DNA of 64,000 nucleotides, taken from Spirosoma terrae. Lineage in GTDB: Bacteria; Bacteroidota; Bacteroidia; Cytophagales; Spirosomataceae. The stretch is from the NCBI RefSeq assembly GCF_010435915.1, contig NZ_JAAFZH010000011.1, positions 185,554-249,553 on the forward strand. Direction: 5' to 3'. The stretch's first letter is position 1, and each line of letters begins with the position of its first letter. Positions 10,401 to 18,592 of this stretch are shown piece by piece. A program made the position numbers and the translations under genes. A model generated the notes under the pieces. The model saw only the letters and a program-made list of their open reading frames with translations, did no database searches and was not told the origin of the DNA.

Positions 10401-10801
10401 CGATCAATGAACGGGGCGGTGTGCTGGGCGCTATGGAGCGAATGTATCAACGTAGTAAAATACAGGAAGAATCGATGTATTACGAAACCGTTAAACATAA
10501 CGGCCAACTGCCTATTGTGGGCGTCAATACGTTCCTGGATCCGGCAGGTTCGCCAACTGTTCTTCCCAACGAAGTGATTCGATCAACCGACGACGAAAAG
10601 CGCTACGCTGTCGACTCGTGTCGATTATTTCAGGACCGTAATGCAGTAAATGCTACCGTAGCCCTGGCTAATTTACAGGCTACCGCGCTGGCAAATGGCA
10701 ATGTTTTTGAGAGTCTGATGGAAGCGGTGAAAGTGTGCTCGTTGGGGCAGCTGTCACGTGCGCTATATGCGGTAGGTGGCCAATATAGACGAAACATGTA
10801 G
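7439..10801 (+). CDS. icmF: fused isobutyryl-CoA mutase (IcmF)
   Basis: A single chain of 1120 residues combining three parts of an adenosylcobalamin mutase. Residues 20-150 form the B12-binding domain with the lower-ligand motif SLFDGHDAA. Residues 195-430 form a MeaB/ArgK-type GTPase chaperone with the Walker A motif GTGGAGKSS and NKFDKRGS as the base-binding motif. Residues 530-1100 form the mutase barrel (PYTAGVFP, EDPTRMFAGEG, RLSTAFDSVTLYGEDP, SMTINGPAP). IcmF interconverts isobutyryl-CoA and n-butyryl-CoA, and some members also act on isovaleryl/pivalyl-CoA. The built-in G domain helps load cobalamin. The start is taken as the ATG at 7439. A TTG nine bases upstream is also in frame. 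It stands alone, with no acyl-CoA genes beside it. Confidence 0.94.
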   Translation: MITQQPQASPKTVSSFTNKIRIVTAASLFDGHDAAINLMRRLMQAAGAEVIHLGHNRSVAEIVDCAIQEDVQGIAITSYQGGHLEFFTYMHDLLKERGAGHIKIFGGGGGTILPAEIEALHEYGIARIYSPDDGRKMGLQGMIDDLLRQCDFELPPNVTTTNVALRNESQIARLITMAENQPEQFPVSFADTQTRITPVLGVTGTGGAGKSSLVDELVLRFLRTFPEKTLAIISVDPSKRKTGGALLGDRIRMNAITPPAGALARVYMRSLATRQSNLALSRYVQEAIDICKAAQFDLIVVETSGIGQSDTEITEHADKTLYVMTADYGAATQLEKIDMLDFADMIAINKFDKRGSLDALRDVRKQYRRNHNLWDVADEELPIVGTIAAQFNDPGMNVLFDQLMRLVNLAEGPTSPGKPAMTIPVAKPLIPAERVRYLAEIVEESRRYDQFVADQTALVRQLYQIDGTIKALADSHITKELQQLYVTLENRLHPESRRLHQEWPALQKRYTADVYEFKVRDKIIQQALYSESLSGLKIPKVSLPKYHDWGDILRWLLTENVPGEFPYTAGVFPLKREGEDPTRMFAGEGGPERTNRRFHYVSKGLPAKRLSTAFDSVTLYGEDPAMRPDIFGKIGNSGVSVCTLDDAKKLYSGFDLCDPATSVSMTINGPAPIILAFFLNAAIDQQCEKWLRSADGLQAMAGLNGSSASQIPTYNGPLPEGNNGLGLLLLGTSGDTVLPPDVYSRIKADTLRRVRGTVQADILKEDQAQNTCIFSTEFALKMMGDVQQYFIDNRVQNFYSVSISGYHIAEAGANPISQLAFTLSNGFTFVEYYLSRGMDINDFAPNLSFFFSNGMDPEYTVLGRVARRIWAKAMKHTYKANERSQKLKYHIQTSGRSLHAQEIAFNDIRTTLQALLAIYDNCNSLHTNAYDEAITTPTEESVRRAMAIQLIINREFGLAKNENPLQGAFIVEELTDLVEEAVYQEFLSINERGGVLGAMERMYQRSKIQEESMYYETVKHNGQLPIVGVNTFLDPAGSPTVLPNEVIRSTDDEKRYAVDSCRLFQDRNAVNATVALANLQATALANGNVFESLMEAVKVCSLGQLSRALYAVGGQYRRNM

Positions 10802-11030
10802 ATTTGATCATTTTATCATAGTATGCTGGTAGTCTGCTAGTTATATGGATAGTTACTATATGGTTTAATGTTTTGATTTACATTTAATTGATTGCCTTTA
10901 GAGGTATTTATTAGCGGATATTAGACCGATGAGGTGGTAGGATAGGTATTGTTAAGAGGTTCAATTGGCGTATTTTTTGTTTTATAACGATACGTTTATG
11001 ACCGTTTAGTATCCACACCTCAATTGAATC

Positions 11031-12737
11031 ATGATACCGCTGCATGTGAAGAGAAAATTTCTCTCTTGTCTGTTAGTTGTATGCCCATTTGGCAATCTTC
11101 TAGCCCAACTACAAATAACATTTCCTACCAGTCGGCTGGTTTTCCAGCGTAACAATGCGAATCAGGGGACCGTATCGGTTACGGGGTATTGTCCTGGTAA
11201 TGCTACCCAGATTCGGGCTCAGCTAACCGTACGCCAGGGAGGAGCGGCAACGGGCTGGATTGTACTCGATAATGCTCCCCAAACGGGCGTGTTTCAGGGA
11301 GCCTTCACCGGCGTGACCGGAGGCTGGTATAATCTGGAGGTGAAGGCATTTTCGGGAACTACAGAAATTACCTCTACGTCGATGGACCGTATCGGAGTGG
11401 GCGAGGTCTTTATAACCGCCGGGCAATCCAATTCGTGGGGAGCCAATTGCTATTCTGGTCAGGCTACCGATGACCGGGTTTCGATCATCAACTACTGGAC
11501 CGGACAGGCCGGGCAATTTACGGAAAGCGCATTGCCGTTTACGGTGAGTCATGCCGATCTGTCGACTGGCATCAATAATACGGGGATGTTTCCAGGAGCC
11601 TATCTGTATGTATGGGGGGCTCTGGGCGATCGATTGATCAATCAGCTTGGCGTACCCGTTATGTTCTACGGCGCTTCGTATTCGGGTACCAATTCCAAAC
11701 ACTGGGTCAACTCGGCCAACGGTATAGAAAGTTGGGGTAGCCTCTCGCAGAACATGCCCTATCGTGTTCTGGGAGCGACGATTCTTCACTATCTGAAACG
11801 TACTGGCGTTCGTGGGGTTTTATGGCATCAGGGAGAAGGCGATAATTATTACCAGTCCTATGCCGATTATGTCAATAACATTAATACGGTTATTGATAAA
11901 TCGCGGCAACAACTCGGTTTCGGTAATTTGAGCTGGGTAGTGTCGCGAGTTAGTTATATTCCGGCATCGCTTGGCAGTGAATATGTCAATCACGAAACTG
12001 ACCCCAATATTATTGCCGCCCAGAATACGTTGGCGGGCTATCAGAACAACTGGCCAGGCCCCGCTACCGACGGTATGATTTACCCGAATTATCGGAAGCA
12101 GGACTATTATCATTTACACTTCGATGCTGATGATTGCCCGGCGCTGATCAATGTCTGGAGTCAGGCTTTGCCAGTCAGTTATTTTACATCAACCCAACCG
12201 TCGCTGCCAACCCGAACCATTCTCTTAACAACGGGCTACGTTTTCCCATTTACAACCAGCCCCGGGCAAAGTGTTCAGGTTCCCTATTTTTCACGTGTGC
12301 CAACGCGGGGGAATAATCAGTATCAGGTCGATATAATGACGCAAGCCGGATGTTATCTGGCAACTCTTGCTACGGGTACGTCGAATCCATTATCGGTTAC
12401 GTTGCCTGGTTGGGCAAATGGACGGTACCGGTTTCGGGTTCGGTCGACATCACCAGCCAATACGGGTGAACTTAGCGAACCTATCACGATTAATGGGTCG
12501 GGCAGTGGGTTGCCATCACCCTTGCCGCCCAATCGCCTGATTTCGACTCGGGATGGTTTCTGGAACGATCCCTCCGTCTGGTCGTGCGGTTGGTTACCGT
12601 CTTTGATCGATACGGCTGAGTTAAAACATAGCGTTACTGTGCCGACAGGCTATCAGGCACAGGTTGGCTTATTACAGCAGAATAGTGGCTCAAAACTGAT
12701 TTATCAGAGCGGAGGCCGATTGCGGCTGGGCAATTGA
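11031..12737 (+). CDS. exported sialate O-acetylesterase-like SGNH hydrolase with C-terminal module
   Basis: A 568-residue protein with a signal peptide (about residues 1-25, ending LLAQ). The SGNH/SASA-type esterase fold starts at FITAGQSNSWG (nucleophile Ser in GQSN, about residue 133) and carries GVLWHQGEGDN near residue 265, the typical block with Gly/His of this clan. A C-terminal His (HLHFDADDC) is plausible as the catalytic base. The enzyme probably deacetylates sugars in glycans. A fibronectin-like region follows (about 400-490). The last 65 residues form a small module beginning RDGFWNDPSVWSCGWLP, which recurs at the end of the M64 peptidase at 14353-15669. It probably serves secretion or attachment, which is inference. 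Confidence 0.82.
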   Translation: MIPLHVKRKFLSCLLVVCPFGNLLAQLQITFPTSRLVFQRNNANQGTVSVTGYCPGNATQIRAQLTVRQGGAATGWIVLDNAPQTGVFQGAFTGVTGGWYNLEVKAFSGTTEITSTSMDRIGVGEVFITAGQSNSWGANCYSGQATDDRVSIINYWTGQAGQFTESALPFTVSHADLSTGINNTGMFPGAYLYVWGALGDRLINQLGVPVMFYGASYSGTNSKHWVNSANGIESWGSLSQNMPYRVLGATILHYLKRTGVRGVLWHQGEGDNYYQSYADYVNNINTVIDKSRQQLGFGNLSWVVSRVSYIPASLGSEYVNHETDPNIIAAQNTLAGYQNNWPGPATDGMIYPNYRKQDYYHLHFDADDCPALINVWSQALPVSYFTSTQPSLPTRTILLTTGYVFPFTTSPGQSVQVPYFSRVPTRGNNQYQVDIMTQAGCYLATLATGTSNPLSVTLPGWANGRYRFRVRSTSPANTGELSEPITINGSGSGLPSPLPPNRLISTRDGFWNDPSVWSCGWLPSLIDTAELKHSVTVPTGYQAQVGLLQQNSGSKLIYQSGGRLRLGN

Positions 12738-12789
12738 TCGGGTTATCTAGTAACTTGTCGCCGATTTTTAGTTATAGCTTAGTCTGTCA

Positions 12790-13839
12790 ATGGCCGGTTT
12801 GAGTAGTTGGGTATGCCTTGTAGTAGTGTCTTGCTGTATTGTTTGGGGCTGCCAGCAAGCGAAAAAAAATGATACTGGTTCCGATGGTGCGGGTCTGGCA
12901 TCGCTGGCTACGACAACCTACCACCTGGGTGATACAATAATCATTGGTATCAATCAATCACTGGCTCATGTCAGCATTATGTTTGACAATAAAGAAGAGC
13001 GGCTGGTTAACCAGGATACGCATGAGGTACGGATAGGCACCAGTGGTCAGACGATAGGCCCGCATCAGCTTATTGTTCGTGGTATTGCTGCCGATCAGAA
13101 ACCGCTGGCTGATACGCTGAATATTGAGCTATGGCCTACCACACCGCCACTCACCTTGCAGTATTCTGTCGTCAAATCTTATCCGCATCAAACCAGCAGT
13201 TTTACGCAGGGACTGGAATTTCACGGTAAAACATTATACGAGAGCACCGGACTGCATAAGGAATCGAACGTAATGCAGGTTGAGCTGGAAACAGGATCAA
13301 TCCGTAAATCGGTGCCGCTGGCCGAGCAGTATTTTGGCGAAGGTATTACGATCGTCAATGACAAAATTTATCAGCTGACCTGGTTATCGGGCGTCTGCTT
13401 TCGGTATTCGATGGACTTCAAGCTGGAAAAAATGTTTCCCTATCACACGCAGGGCTGGGGACTGACTCATCGCGATACAACACTCATTATGAGTGATGGT
13501 ACCAATAAATTATATTTCTATACGCCCGGTTTTAAGCTGAAAAGCGAAGTGGCCGTCTACGATAACAATGGTCCTGTTAATAGGCTGAACGAACTGGAGT
13601 ATGCGAACGGGTATGTTTTCGCGAATGTCTGGCGAACAAACCGCATTGTTCAGATCGATCCGGCATCGGGAATTGTGGTTGGAGTTATGCATATGGACCC
13701 TATTCTTCCACCTGGTACTAGTAAAGAGGACGATGTGCTGAATGGAATTGCTTATCAGCCTCAGGAAAAGGCATTCTATATTACAGGGAAACGCTGGCCC
13801 ACGTTGTATAAACTAAACGTATCCCAAATCGCCCTGTAG
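12790..13839 (+). CDS. glutaminyl-peptide cyclotransferase (bacterial/plant type), exported
   Basis: A 349-residue protein of the glutamine cyclotransferase family, a five-bladed beta-propeller that converts N-terminal glutamine into pyroglutamate. Residues 1-22 are hydrophobic and end at a Cys (IVWGCQQ), so it is probably a lipoprotein. Residues about 30-110 form an Ig-like N-terminal domain. The propeller starts at SYPHQTSSFTQGLEF, with the family landmarks ESTGLHKES, YFGEGITI, QLTWLSG, GWGLTHRD and NELEYANG followed by VFANVWRTNRIV. The start ATG at 12790 lies 52 bases after the esterase gene, so the two may be co-transcribed. The family call is firm and the physiological substrates are unknown. 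Confidence 0.88.
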   Translation: MAGLSSWVCLVVVSCCIVWGCQQAKKNDTGSDGAGLASLATTTYHLGDTIIIGINQSLAHVSIMFDNKEERLVNQDTHEVRIGTSGQTIGPHQLIVRGIAADQKPLADTLNIELWPTTPPLTLQYSVVKSYPHQTSSFTQGLEFHGKTLYESTGLHKESNVMQVELETGSIRKSVPLAEQYFGEGITIVNDKIYQLTWLSGVCFRYSMDFKLEKMFPYHTQGWGLTHRDTTLIMSDGTNKLYFYTPGFKLKSEVAVYDNNGPVNRLNELEYANGYVFANVWRTNRIVQIDPASGIVVGVMHMDPILPPGTSKEDDVLNGIAYQPQEKAFYITGKRWPTLYKLNVSQIAL

Positions 13840-14352
13840 TTTTCAGGGTTTCATTCAATTACGCATTTCCGTTTTGGTCAATTGGACCTAACGCTGTTCG
13901 TTTACTAGTAAGGAGCTAATACGAATCAGGGTAACTCTAAAAGAAGACCAAATTCGTCATTTGAGGTATAATTCAAGAATCGTGCACTTTTCGTTCGGGT
14001 TAGGCGTAGAAAAATTTTCACCCGAGCCCGCAAATACGCAACTCTTAGCGAGGTTGACGTGAGCGTAGCCAACCTTTGGGCGCAAATTCTGGAATATCAA
14101 CGAATCACGAAGCTAATTAACTCCTTTAGAAAAACGTTCTTCTTAGCCGGTGACGAACAAGGTACCATTATGTAGAAGTACTCAAATATGACCCACTCCT
14201 TGGCTTCAGAAATTGAGCGTTTTGTGCGATTTGACTTGTTTTCCAGCTAAATGTTACTTAGCTTTTTGTCCGGTCAAAGTAAACTTAATACCTTGACCTC
14301 TTCAGTATTGGTAGCAATAATCGTTATTGAATCTACTCACTCGCTTTAACTA
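13840..14352. other. intergenic region, nothing assigned
   Basis: About 510 bases between the cyclotransferase and the M64 peptidase. All reading frames are broken by stops, and I see no convincing terminator, RNA or transposase remnant. The promoter of the peptidase gene must lie here, but no clear element could be picked out. Confidence 0.5.
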
Positions 14353-15669
14353 ATGAAAACAATAGCGCTGGTATGGCTCATTGTTCAACTTCCTGCTTAC
14401 CTGTTGGCTCAATCGGATTTTGTCTTCCCAGTAGATACGTTGGTAAAAACGGGACCCATCAGCAACCGAATTAATATTTGCCTGCTACCCGATGGATACC
14501 AGGCAAGCGAAATGACTAAATTCCGGTCAGATGCCCAACTGTTTGTCAATTCTCTTCAGAGTTCAGCTCCTTTTACCCAGTACAAAGCGTATCTGAATGT
14601 TTTCCTGATTCGTGTTCCCTCCAACCAGAGTGGTGCCTCGCACGCGGGGACGGCCAGCGATGAGCCATTCGGGCAGCCCATTGAAACAATTGATAACTAC
14701 TTTGGCTCTCAATTCGATACCTATGGTATACATCGATTAGTAACCGTCAACAACTATACCCGGGTGACAAACGTGCTAGCGACCAATTTGCCGGATTATG
14801 ATATGGTGGTTGTGCTGGTTAATTCGCCTTATTATGGCGGTTCGGGAGGAGGTATTTCGGTCGCTACAACTCATCCTTCTTCGGGCGAGATAGCCATTCA
14901 CGAAATAGGGCATTCATTTGTGTCGCTGGCGGACGAGTACTGGGCAGGGCCCCAGTACGCATCCGAACGGCTTAATATGACCCAGAATCCGAATCCGGCT
15001 TCTATTCGGTGGAAGGACTGGCTTAATGCCCCCCCCATTGGTATTTTTCAGCATCCTGTAGCGGGATGGTACAAACCCACCTCATATAACTGCAAAATGG
15101 AAGCCTTAGGCCTACCGTTCTGCGCCGTCTGCCGGGAAGGGTTTACCAATCGTATCCTGGATCTGGTGCATCCTGTCGACGAGGTACTTCCCCATAACGA
15201 TGCCCCTCTGACGTTAACCATTCCGACTAAATTTAGCATTAAAACAGTACGTCCTGATCCTAACACGCTCCATATAGACTGGTTGCTGAATGGGCAGCTT
15301 ATTGATCAGCAAAATGAAATGGTCACTCTGGACCCCGCTGCTTTGCAGGCTGGACAAACCTATCAGTTGTCAGCTCGTATTCTGGATACAACAGCCTTTA
15401 TTCGTTCTACAGACCATGCCAACTTGCATAGACAAACAGTTAACTGGACAATTCAGCGGGGCTGCCTAGTCAATATAAGCCAACGGGCAGGCGATTGGCA
15501 CGATCCAACCCTATGGAGTTGTGGCAGCGTACCGACCAGTACGAGCCAGGTCATTATCGCCCATAAGGTGCGCATTTCAATAGCAGATGCCTCCGCCTAT
15601 CAAGTGAGGTTTGAAGGAGATGGGCATATTAATTACGTAGAGCCGAGACGCTTGTGGCTCGCCAACTAA
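14353..15669 (+). CDS. exported M64-family metallopeptidase with C-terminal module
   Basis: A 438-residue secreted protease of the IgA-peptidase M64 family. The signal peptide spans about residues 1-19 (ending LLAQ). The catalytic domain carries RINICLLPDGYQ near the N-terminus, and the zinc site HEIGHSFVSLADEY lies around residue 183, where two His and the general-base Glu are visible. Cys residues at CKMEAL and FCAVCREG match the family's conserved C-terminal part. After an Ig-like stretch (about 290-370) comes the WHDPTLWSCGSVPTS module also found at the end of the esterase at 11031-12737. The gene ends seven bases before a transposase fragment, so its 3' end may have been reshaped by an insertion. 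Confidence 0.85.
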   Translation: MKTIALVWLIVQLPAYLLAQSDFVFPVDTLVKTGPISNRINICLLPDGYQASEMTKFRSDAQLFVNSLQSSAPFTQYKAYLNVFLIRVPSNQSGASHAGTASDEPFGQPIETIDNYFGSQFDTYGIHRLVTVNNYTRVTNVLATNLPDYDMVVVLVNSPYYGGSGGGISVATTHPSSGEIAIHEIGHSFVSLADEYWAGPQYASERLNMTQNPNPASIRWKDWLNAPPIGIFQHPVAGWYKPTSYNCKMEALGLPFCAVCREGFTNRILDLVHPVDEVLPHNDAPLTLTIPTKFSIKTVRPDPNTLHIDWLLNGQLIDQQNEMVTLDPAALQAGQTYQLSARILDTTAFIRSTDHANLHRQTVNWTIQRGCLVNISQRAGDWHDPTLWSCGSVPTSTSQVIIAHKVRISIADASAYQVRFEGDGHINYVEPRRLWLAN

Positions 15670-15675
15670 ATTAAC

Positions 15676-15904
15676 GGTCATGGGGGCATTGAAAACGAGC
15701 AGCATTGGCATTTGGATATGACCGCTCCGCCGGCCCGGCTTTGATGAAGATAGGTGTTCAGTGCGTGAAGACCGCGCCCCCCCAAATCTAACAACGATCC
15801 GCAAACTGGCGCTGGGTCTAATCAGTCGAGACCCAGCCAAAATGAGTTTGAAGCGAAAACGTAAAAAAGCCGCTCGAGACGATGCATATATGTTGGCTCA
15901 ATAG
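15676..15904 (+). pseudogene. C-terminal fragment of an ISAs1-type transposase
   Basis: Translating the plus strand gives GHGGIENEQHWHLDMT, matching the R-G-H-W-G-I-E-N-x-x-H-W-x-L-D-V core near the end of ISAs1-family transposases. The frame then shifts. A second stretch reads EDRCSVREDRAPPN, then TTIRKLALGLISRDP and SLKRKRKKAARDDAYM before a stop at 15902-15904, which is the usual tail of the family. The N-terminal three quarters are missing and at least one frameshift is present, so it is a dead remnant. No inverted repeats were identified for it. Confidence 0.7.
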
Positions 15905-15956
15905 AGCCAACTTAGCATTTGATGCAGTCACCCTAGTTGTTAAACCCGTGATTTTT

Positions 15957-16094
15957 ATTGGTGGGTGAATAAGTTTGTAAAGTCTGCCAGATCACTCAAC
16001 CATCATCTTTGACAAAGTTCTAAACCGCCCGGCGGCCTGGTTTGTCAAAGATCAACCCTGAAATTTCTTTACGGATTAATTCACGGATCAATAA
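15957..16094 (+). repeat. left 138-bp inverted repeat of the cassette
   Basis: Pairs with 17210-17347 in reverse orientation with about six mismatches by eye. Inside it lies a hairpin: CTTTGACAAA and TTTGTCAAAG flank a GC-rich centre containing CCGCCCGGCGG. Confidence 0.85.
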
Positions 16095-16105
16095 TTACGG
16101 TTGTT

Positions 16106-16558
16106 TTATGCTAAACTTTGTCCAATCTGTAAGTGTGTGCTTAGCACAACCCTGTTCCAAAGATTAATGGTGATTACGGCCGTTATAATATCTGCTATTT
16201 GGGTTTCGCTAAAAAATTGCAGGGCGTTTGAATAGGTTTCATCTGACAATCCTTTTTGGTGGATTAATGTCATTTCTTCTGTTATTGCCAATACTATTTT
16301 TTCTTCTTCCGTAAAAATAGCCTCAGCTTCTCTCCATGCATTCAATAGAAAAATACGTTGATTTGTTTCGCCACTTTTGATTGCGTCTTGAGTGTGAATA
16401 TTGATACAATATGCACAACCGTTAATTTGTGAAGCACGGATCTTTATAAGTTCTTTGGTTGTCTTAGATATAGAGGCCTTTGAAAGATAGGTTTCTAAGC
16501 CAATCATCGCTTTTAGTGCATTTGGAGCAACTTCCTTAATGTTTAATCGTTTTTGCAT
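16106..16558 (-). CDS. carboxymuconolactone decarboxylase / AhpD-like protein
   Basis: A 150-residue all-helical protein of the CMD/AhpD-like family. The redox motif is visible as INGCAYCINIHTQDA (C-x-x-C followed by His), the arrangement of alkylhydroperoxidase AhpD-core proteins. These act as peroxidase-like thiol-disulfide proteins in the cytoplasm. It lies 68 bases downstream of the Crp/Fnr gene on the same strand, so the two probably form an operon in which the regulator controls a small oxidative-stress or redox protein. Its stop is 11 bases from the left inverted repeat. Base composition is AT-rich compared with neighbours outside the cassette, consistent with transfer. The substrate is unknown. 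Confidence 0.85.
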   Translation of the reverse strand: MQKRLNIKEVAPNALKAMIGLETYLSKASISKTTKELIKIRASQINGCAYCINIHTQDAIKSGETNQRIFLLNAWREAEAIFTEEEKIVLAITEEMTLIHQKGLSDETYSNALQFFSETQIADIITAVITINLWNRVVLSTHLQIGQSLA

Positions 16559-16626
16559 TGTGTTATTCTTTTAAAATTGTTCAATGCAAAAATGGAGAAT
16601 AGGAAAATAGAAAAACTTAAACTGGT

Positions 16627-17202
16627 TTAAGAAAGAAGCCTCTTTCGGATTTCGCTTAGATATTCGGGAGTGAAACCCAGATAGGAAGCGATTAAGTACT
16701 GGGGGACTCGTTGCACAAATTCGGGATGATTTCTAATAGCTTGCAAATAAAATTCTTCTTTTGACAACGAAAAAAGAAATTGGATACGCTTTTGAGCCGC
16801 TGCATAAGCCCGCTGGTAAACGAAACGGAAATAGCGTTCCATTGCTGGAAATTCCTCTAATAGCTTTTCCTGTTTCTCTTGGGTGATATAAAGTACTGTA
16901 GATTTTTCTACAGCCTGAATATAAAATTCCGTTGAAATTTGGTTTTCGTAGGCAAAGTTATCGGTAATCCACCAGGTTTCTATGGCAAATTCGGTGGTTT
17001 GTTCAATACCTTTCTCATTGATGAAAAACTTTCTTAACAAGCCAGTTAAAACAAAATAATGATGCCTACAAATCTCCCCTTCCTCTAGTAGGTTTTCTTT
17101 TTTTACCACCTTTTTAGAGTCAAAGAATTTTTTAATTTCTTCAAATTCATCATCAGAGACTTGTACGAATTTGCTTATATGTTTTTTGAAGATTTCAGAC
17201 AT
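16627..17202 (-). CDS. Crp/Fnr-family transcriptional regulator
   Basis: A 191-residue regulator. Residues about 10-120 form a cyclic-nucleotide-binding-like beta-barrel with the typical LLEEGEICRHHYFVLTGLLR segment. The C-terminal helix-turn-helix reads VPQYLIASYLGFTPEYLSEI. No FNR-type cysteine cluster is visible, so oxygen sensing by an iron-sulfur cluster is unlikely. I chose the ATG at 17202 (MSEIFKKHIS), because the in-frame ATG at 17262 would place 20 extra residues inside the inverted repeat. The AhpD-like gene follows. The hairpin in the right inverted repeat lies within 100 bases upstream of this start and could serve as its operator, which is speculation. Confidence 0.87.
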   Translation of the reverse strand: MSEIFKKHISKFVQVSDDEFEEIKKFFDSKKVVKKENLLEEGEICRHHYFVLTGLLRKFFINEKGIEQTTEFAIETWWITDNFAYENQISTEFYIQAVEKSTVLYITQEKQEKLLEEFPAMERYFRFVYQRAYAAAQKRIQFLFSLSKEEFYLQAIRNHPEFVQRVPQYLIASYLGFTPEYLSEIRKRLLS

Positions 17203-17209
17203 CTTTGTT

Positions 17210-17347
17210 TTATTGATCCGTGAGTTAATCCGTAAATAAATTTCAGGGTTGATTTTTGACAAACCAGGCCGCCGGGCGGTTTAGAACTTTGTCAAAGATG
17301 ATGGTTGAGCGATCTGGCAGACTTTACAAACTTATTCACTCATCAAT
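17210..17347 (-). repeat. right 138-bp inverted repeat of the cassette
   Basis: Reverse complement of 15957-16094 with about six differences. It begins eight bases upstream of the chosen start of the Crp/Fnr gene and contains the same internal hairpin. Confidence 0.85.
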
Positions 17348-17536
17348 AGTGGAGTGTTGCTGTGAGATTGCAGATAATCGCTGATTACCGAACTTTCAAT
17401 ACGCAATGCGTATTTCGTACTGTTGTAGATGAATCAATAGACTTTAAGCAATAAGACAAAAAGAGTTTCACTTAAATGGCCTGAATAGAATGAACAATTC
17501 TTGACCCATTGCCGCTAACCAGGCAGTATAAAACAA

Positions 17537-18249
17537 CTAGCTGCTAGTCTTATAATCTTCGGGCCGTAACCAACGTACTTTTAGCTCTTTCCAAAGCTGT
17601 TCCGCCAAGTTTAAGTGCGGGCTGACAAGATAACATTTCCAGTTCATTGACCACAAAAGCGGCTGTGATGGAACCACATGTGGTGGCACGTAACCTTCTT
17701 CACTGACACTGGATTCATCGCCGTAAAACAAATCAATTAAACCAGCTTGACTTTACTCTTTCAGTAAGCTAAGGGCCTCATAACGAGGCATGTAGGGTTC
17801 AGTATTTGATTTGCTTTTCGGTCTCAGCCGGATACGTCGGTAGGAGCCTTCAAGTTTTTTAAAAAGCGTTGCAACGTCTTCAGGCTCATTAGTCGGCCCG
17901 TTTGCGACTCAATCTGGGCTTTAGCCTGGCTAAGTCGTTGGCGTTCGGCCTGAACTGCTTTTTTCACTAAAGCTGCGTCGGTCTGTTTGTCAAGCAAGGG
18001 TTTTCGCCCCCGACCTGGTTTGGTTAGTAGACCGTCGAGTCCCGCCTGTTCATAACGGGTGAGCCAGGCGTTGACTGAGACGTAGTGCTGTTTAACGATA
18101 CTGGCTACCTCTTTAGAGGAACGCCCTTCGCTTTTAAGCAGCACAATCTGGCACCGTTGCCGGATAGCATGCGAGGAGCCGGTGCGAAACGCCAAGTCGA
18201 GAGCTTGTCGGTCGGCTGGCGTCAAGTTGATGGTACGTAGCTTGCCCAA
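17537..18249 (-). pseudogene. decayed IS630-family transposase
   Basis: The first part (18249 down to 17824) encodes 141 residues with the IS630 winged-helix N-terminus: LTPADRQALDLAFRTGSS, then SSKEVASIV and GLDGLLTKPGRGRKPLL. The frame is then lost. In another frame the sequence continues RLRPKSKSNTEPYMPRYEAL, meets an in-frame TAA, and resumes GLIDLFYGDESSVSEEGYVP with the first DDE-domain Asp. After PSQPLLWSMNW the middle of the catalytic domain is missing, and the text jumps to HLNLAEQLWKELKVRWL, the normal C-terminal part. At least one frameshift, one stop and one internal deletion make it inactive. No terminal repeats were found. Confidence 0.8.
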
Positions 18250-18444
18250 AGTAAGTAGGTTTACAGCAAAGAACTAAAAATTGCTTGTATCAAACTAATT
18301 CTGTCCCATTGCTTCCTTATAATGAAATTTGCATTATGTAAGTGTCTCTTTAAACGTCCGTTTTAAGCGATGATCGCTATTTTCTAATGGTAACACCAGT
18401 AATCGATTAGCTCAATCTCAACCGGGTGGCCGGAGCGATTGCCG

Positions 18445-18504
18445 TCTCACAAATCAAGTTCTGCTTTTTAGCGATACGTGTGAGTTTGTGAGATTTATTT
18501 TTTT
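18445..18504 (+). terminator. weak hairpin with T-run in the 18250-18592 gap
   Basis: TCTCACAAA (18445-18453) pairs with TTTGTGAGA (18485-18493) and is followed by a T-rich stretch. The loop is long. No intact plus-strand gene ends just upstream. Apart from this the 343-base gap shows nothing assignable. Confidence 0.35.
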
Positions 18505-18592
18505 AAATGATGAATTTGGTCGGTTTTTTTAGAGTTACCCAGTCAGGGATTTTCTGATAGTAAATCCTGCCGTCAATAGCACCTGCCATCCA

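Larger units (their letters stand above)
15957..17347. mobile_element. two-gene cassette bounded by 138-bp inverted repeats
   Basis: A 1.39-kb block whose ends are near-perfect inverted copies of each other (15957-16094 and 17210-17347). It encloses an AhpD-like gene and a Crp/Fnr regulator and contains no transposase. The inside is clearly richer in A and T than the flanking genes. It sits between an ISAs1 fragment and a decayed IS630 transposase. No target-site duplication was visible outside the repeats. It could be a non-autonomous mobile cassette moved by a transposase acting in trans. The alternative is two oppositely placed copies of a small repeat element. Confidence 0.6.
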
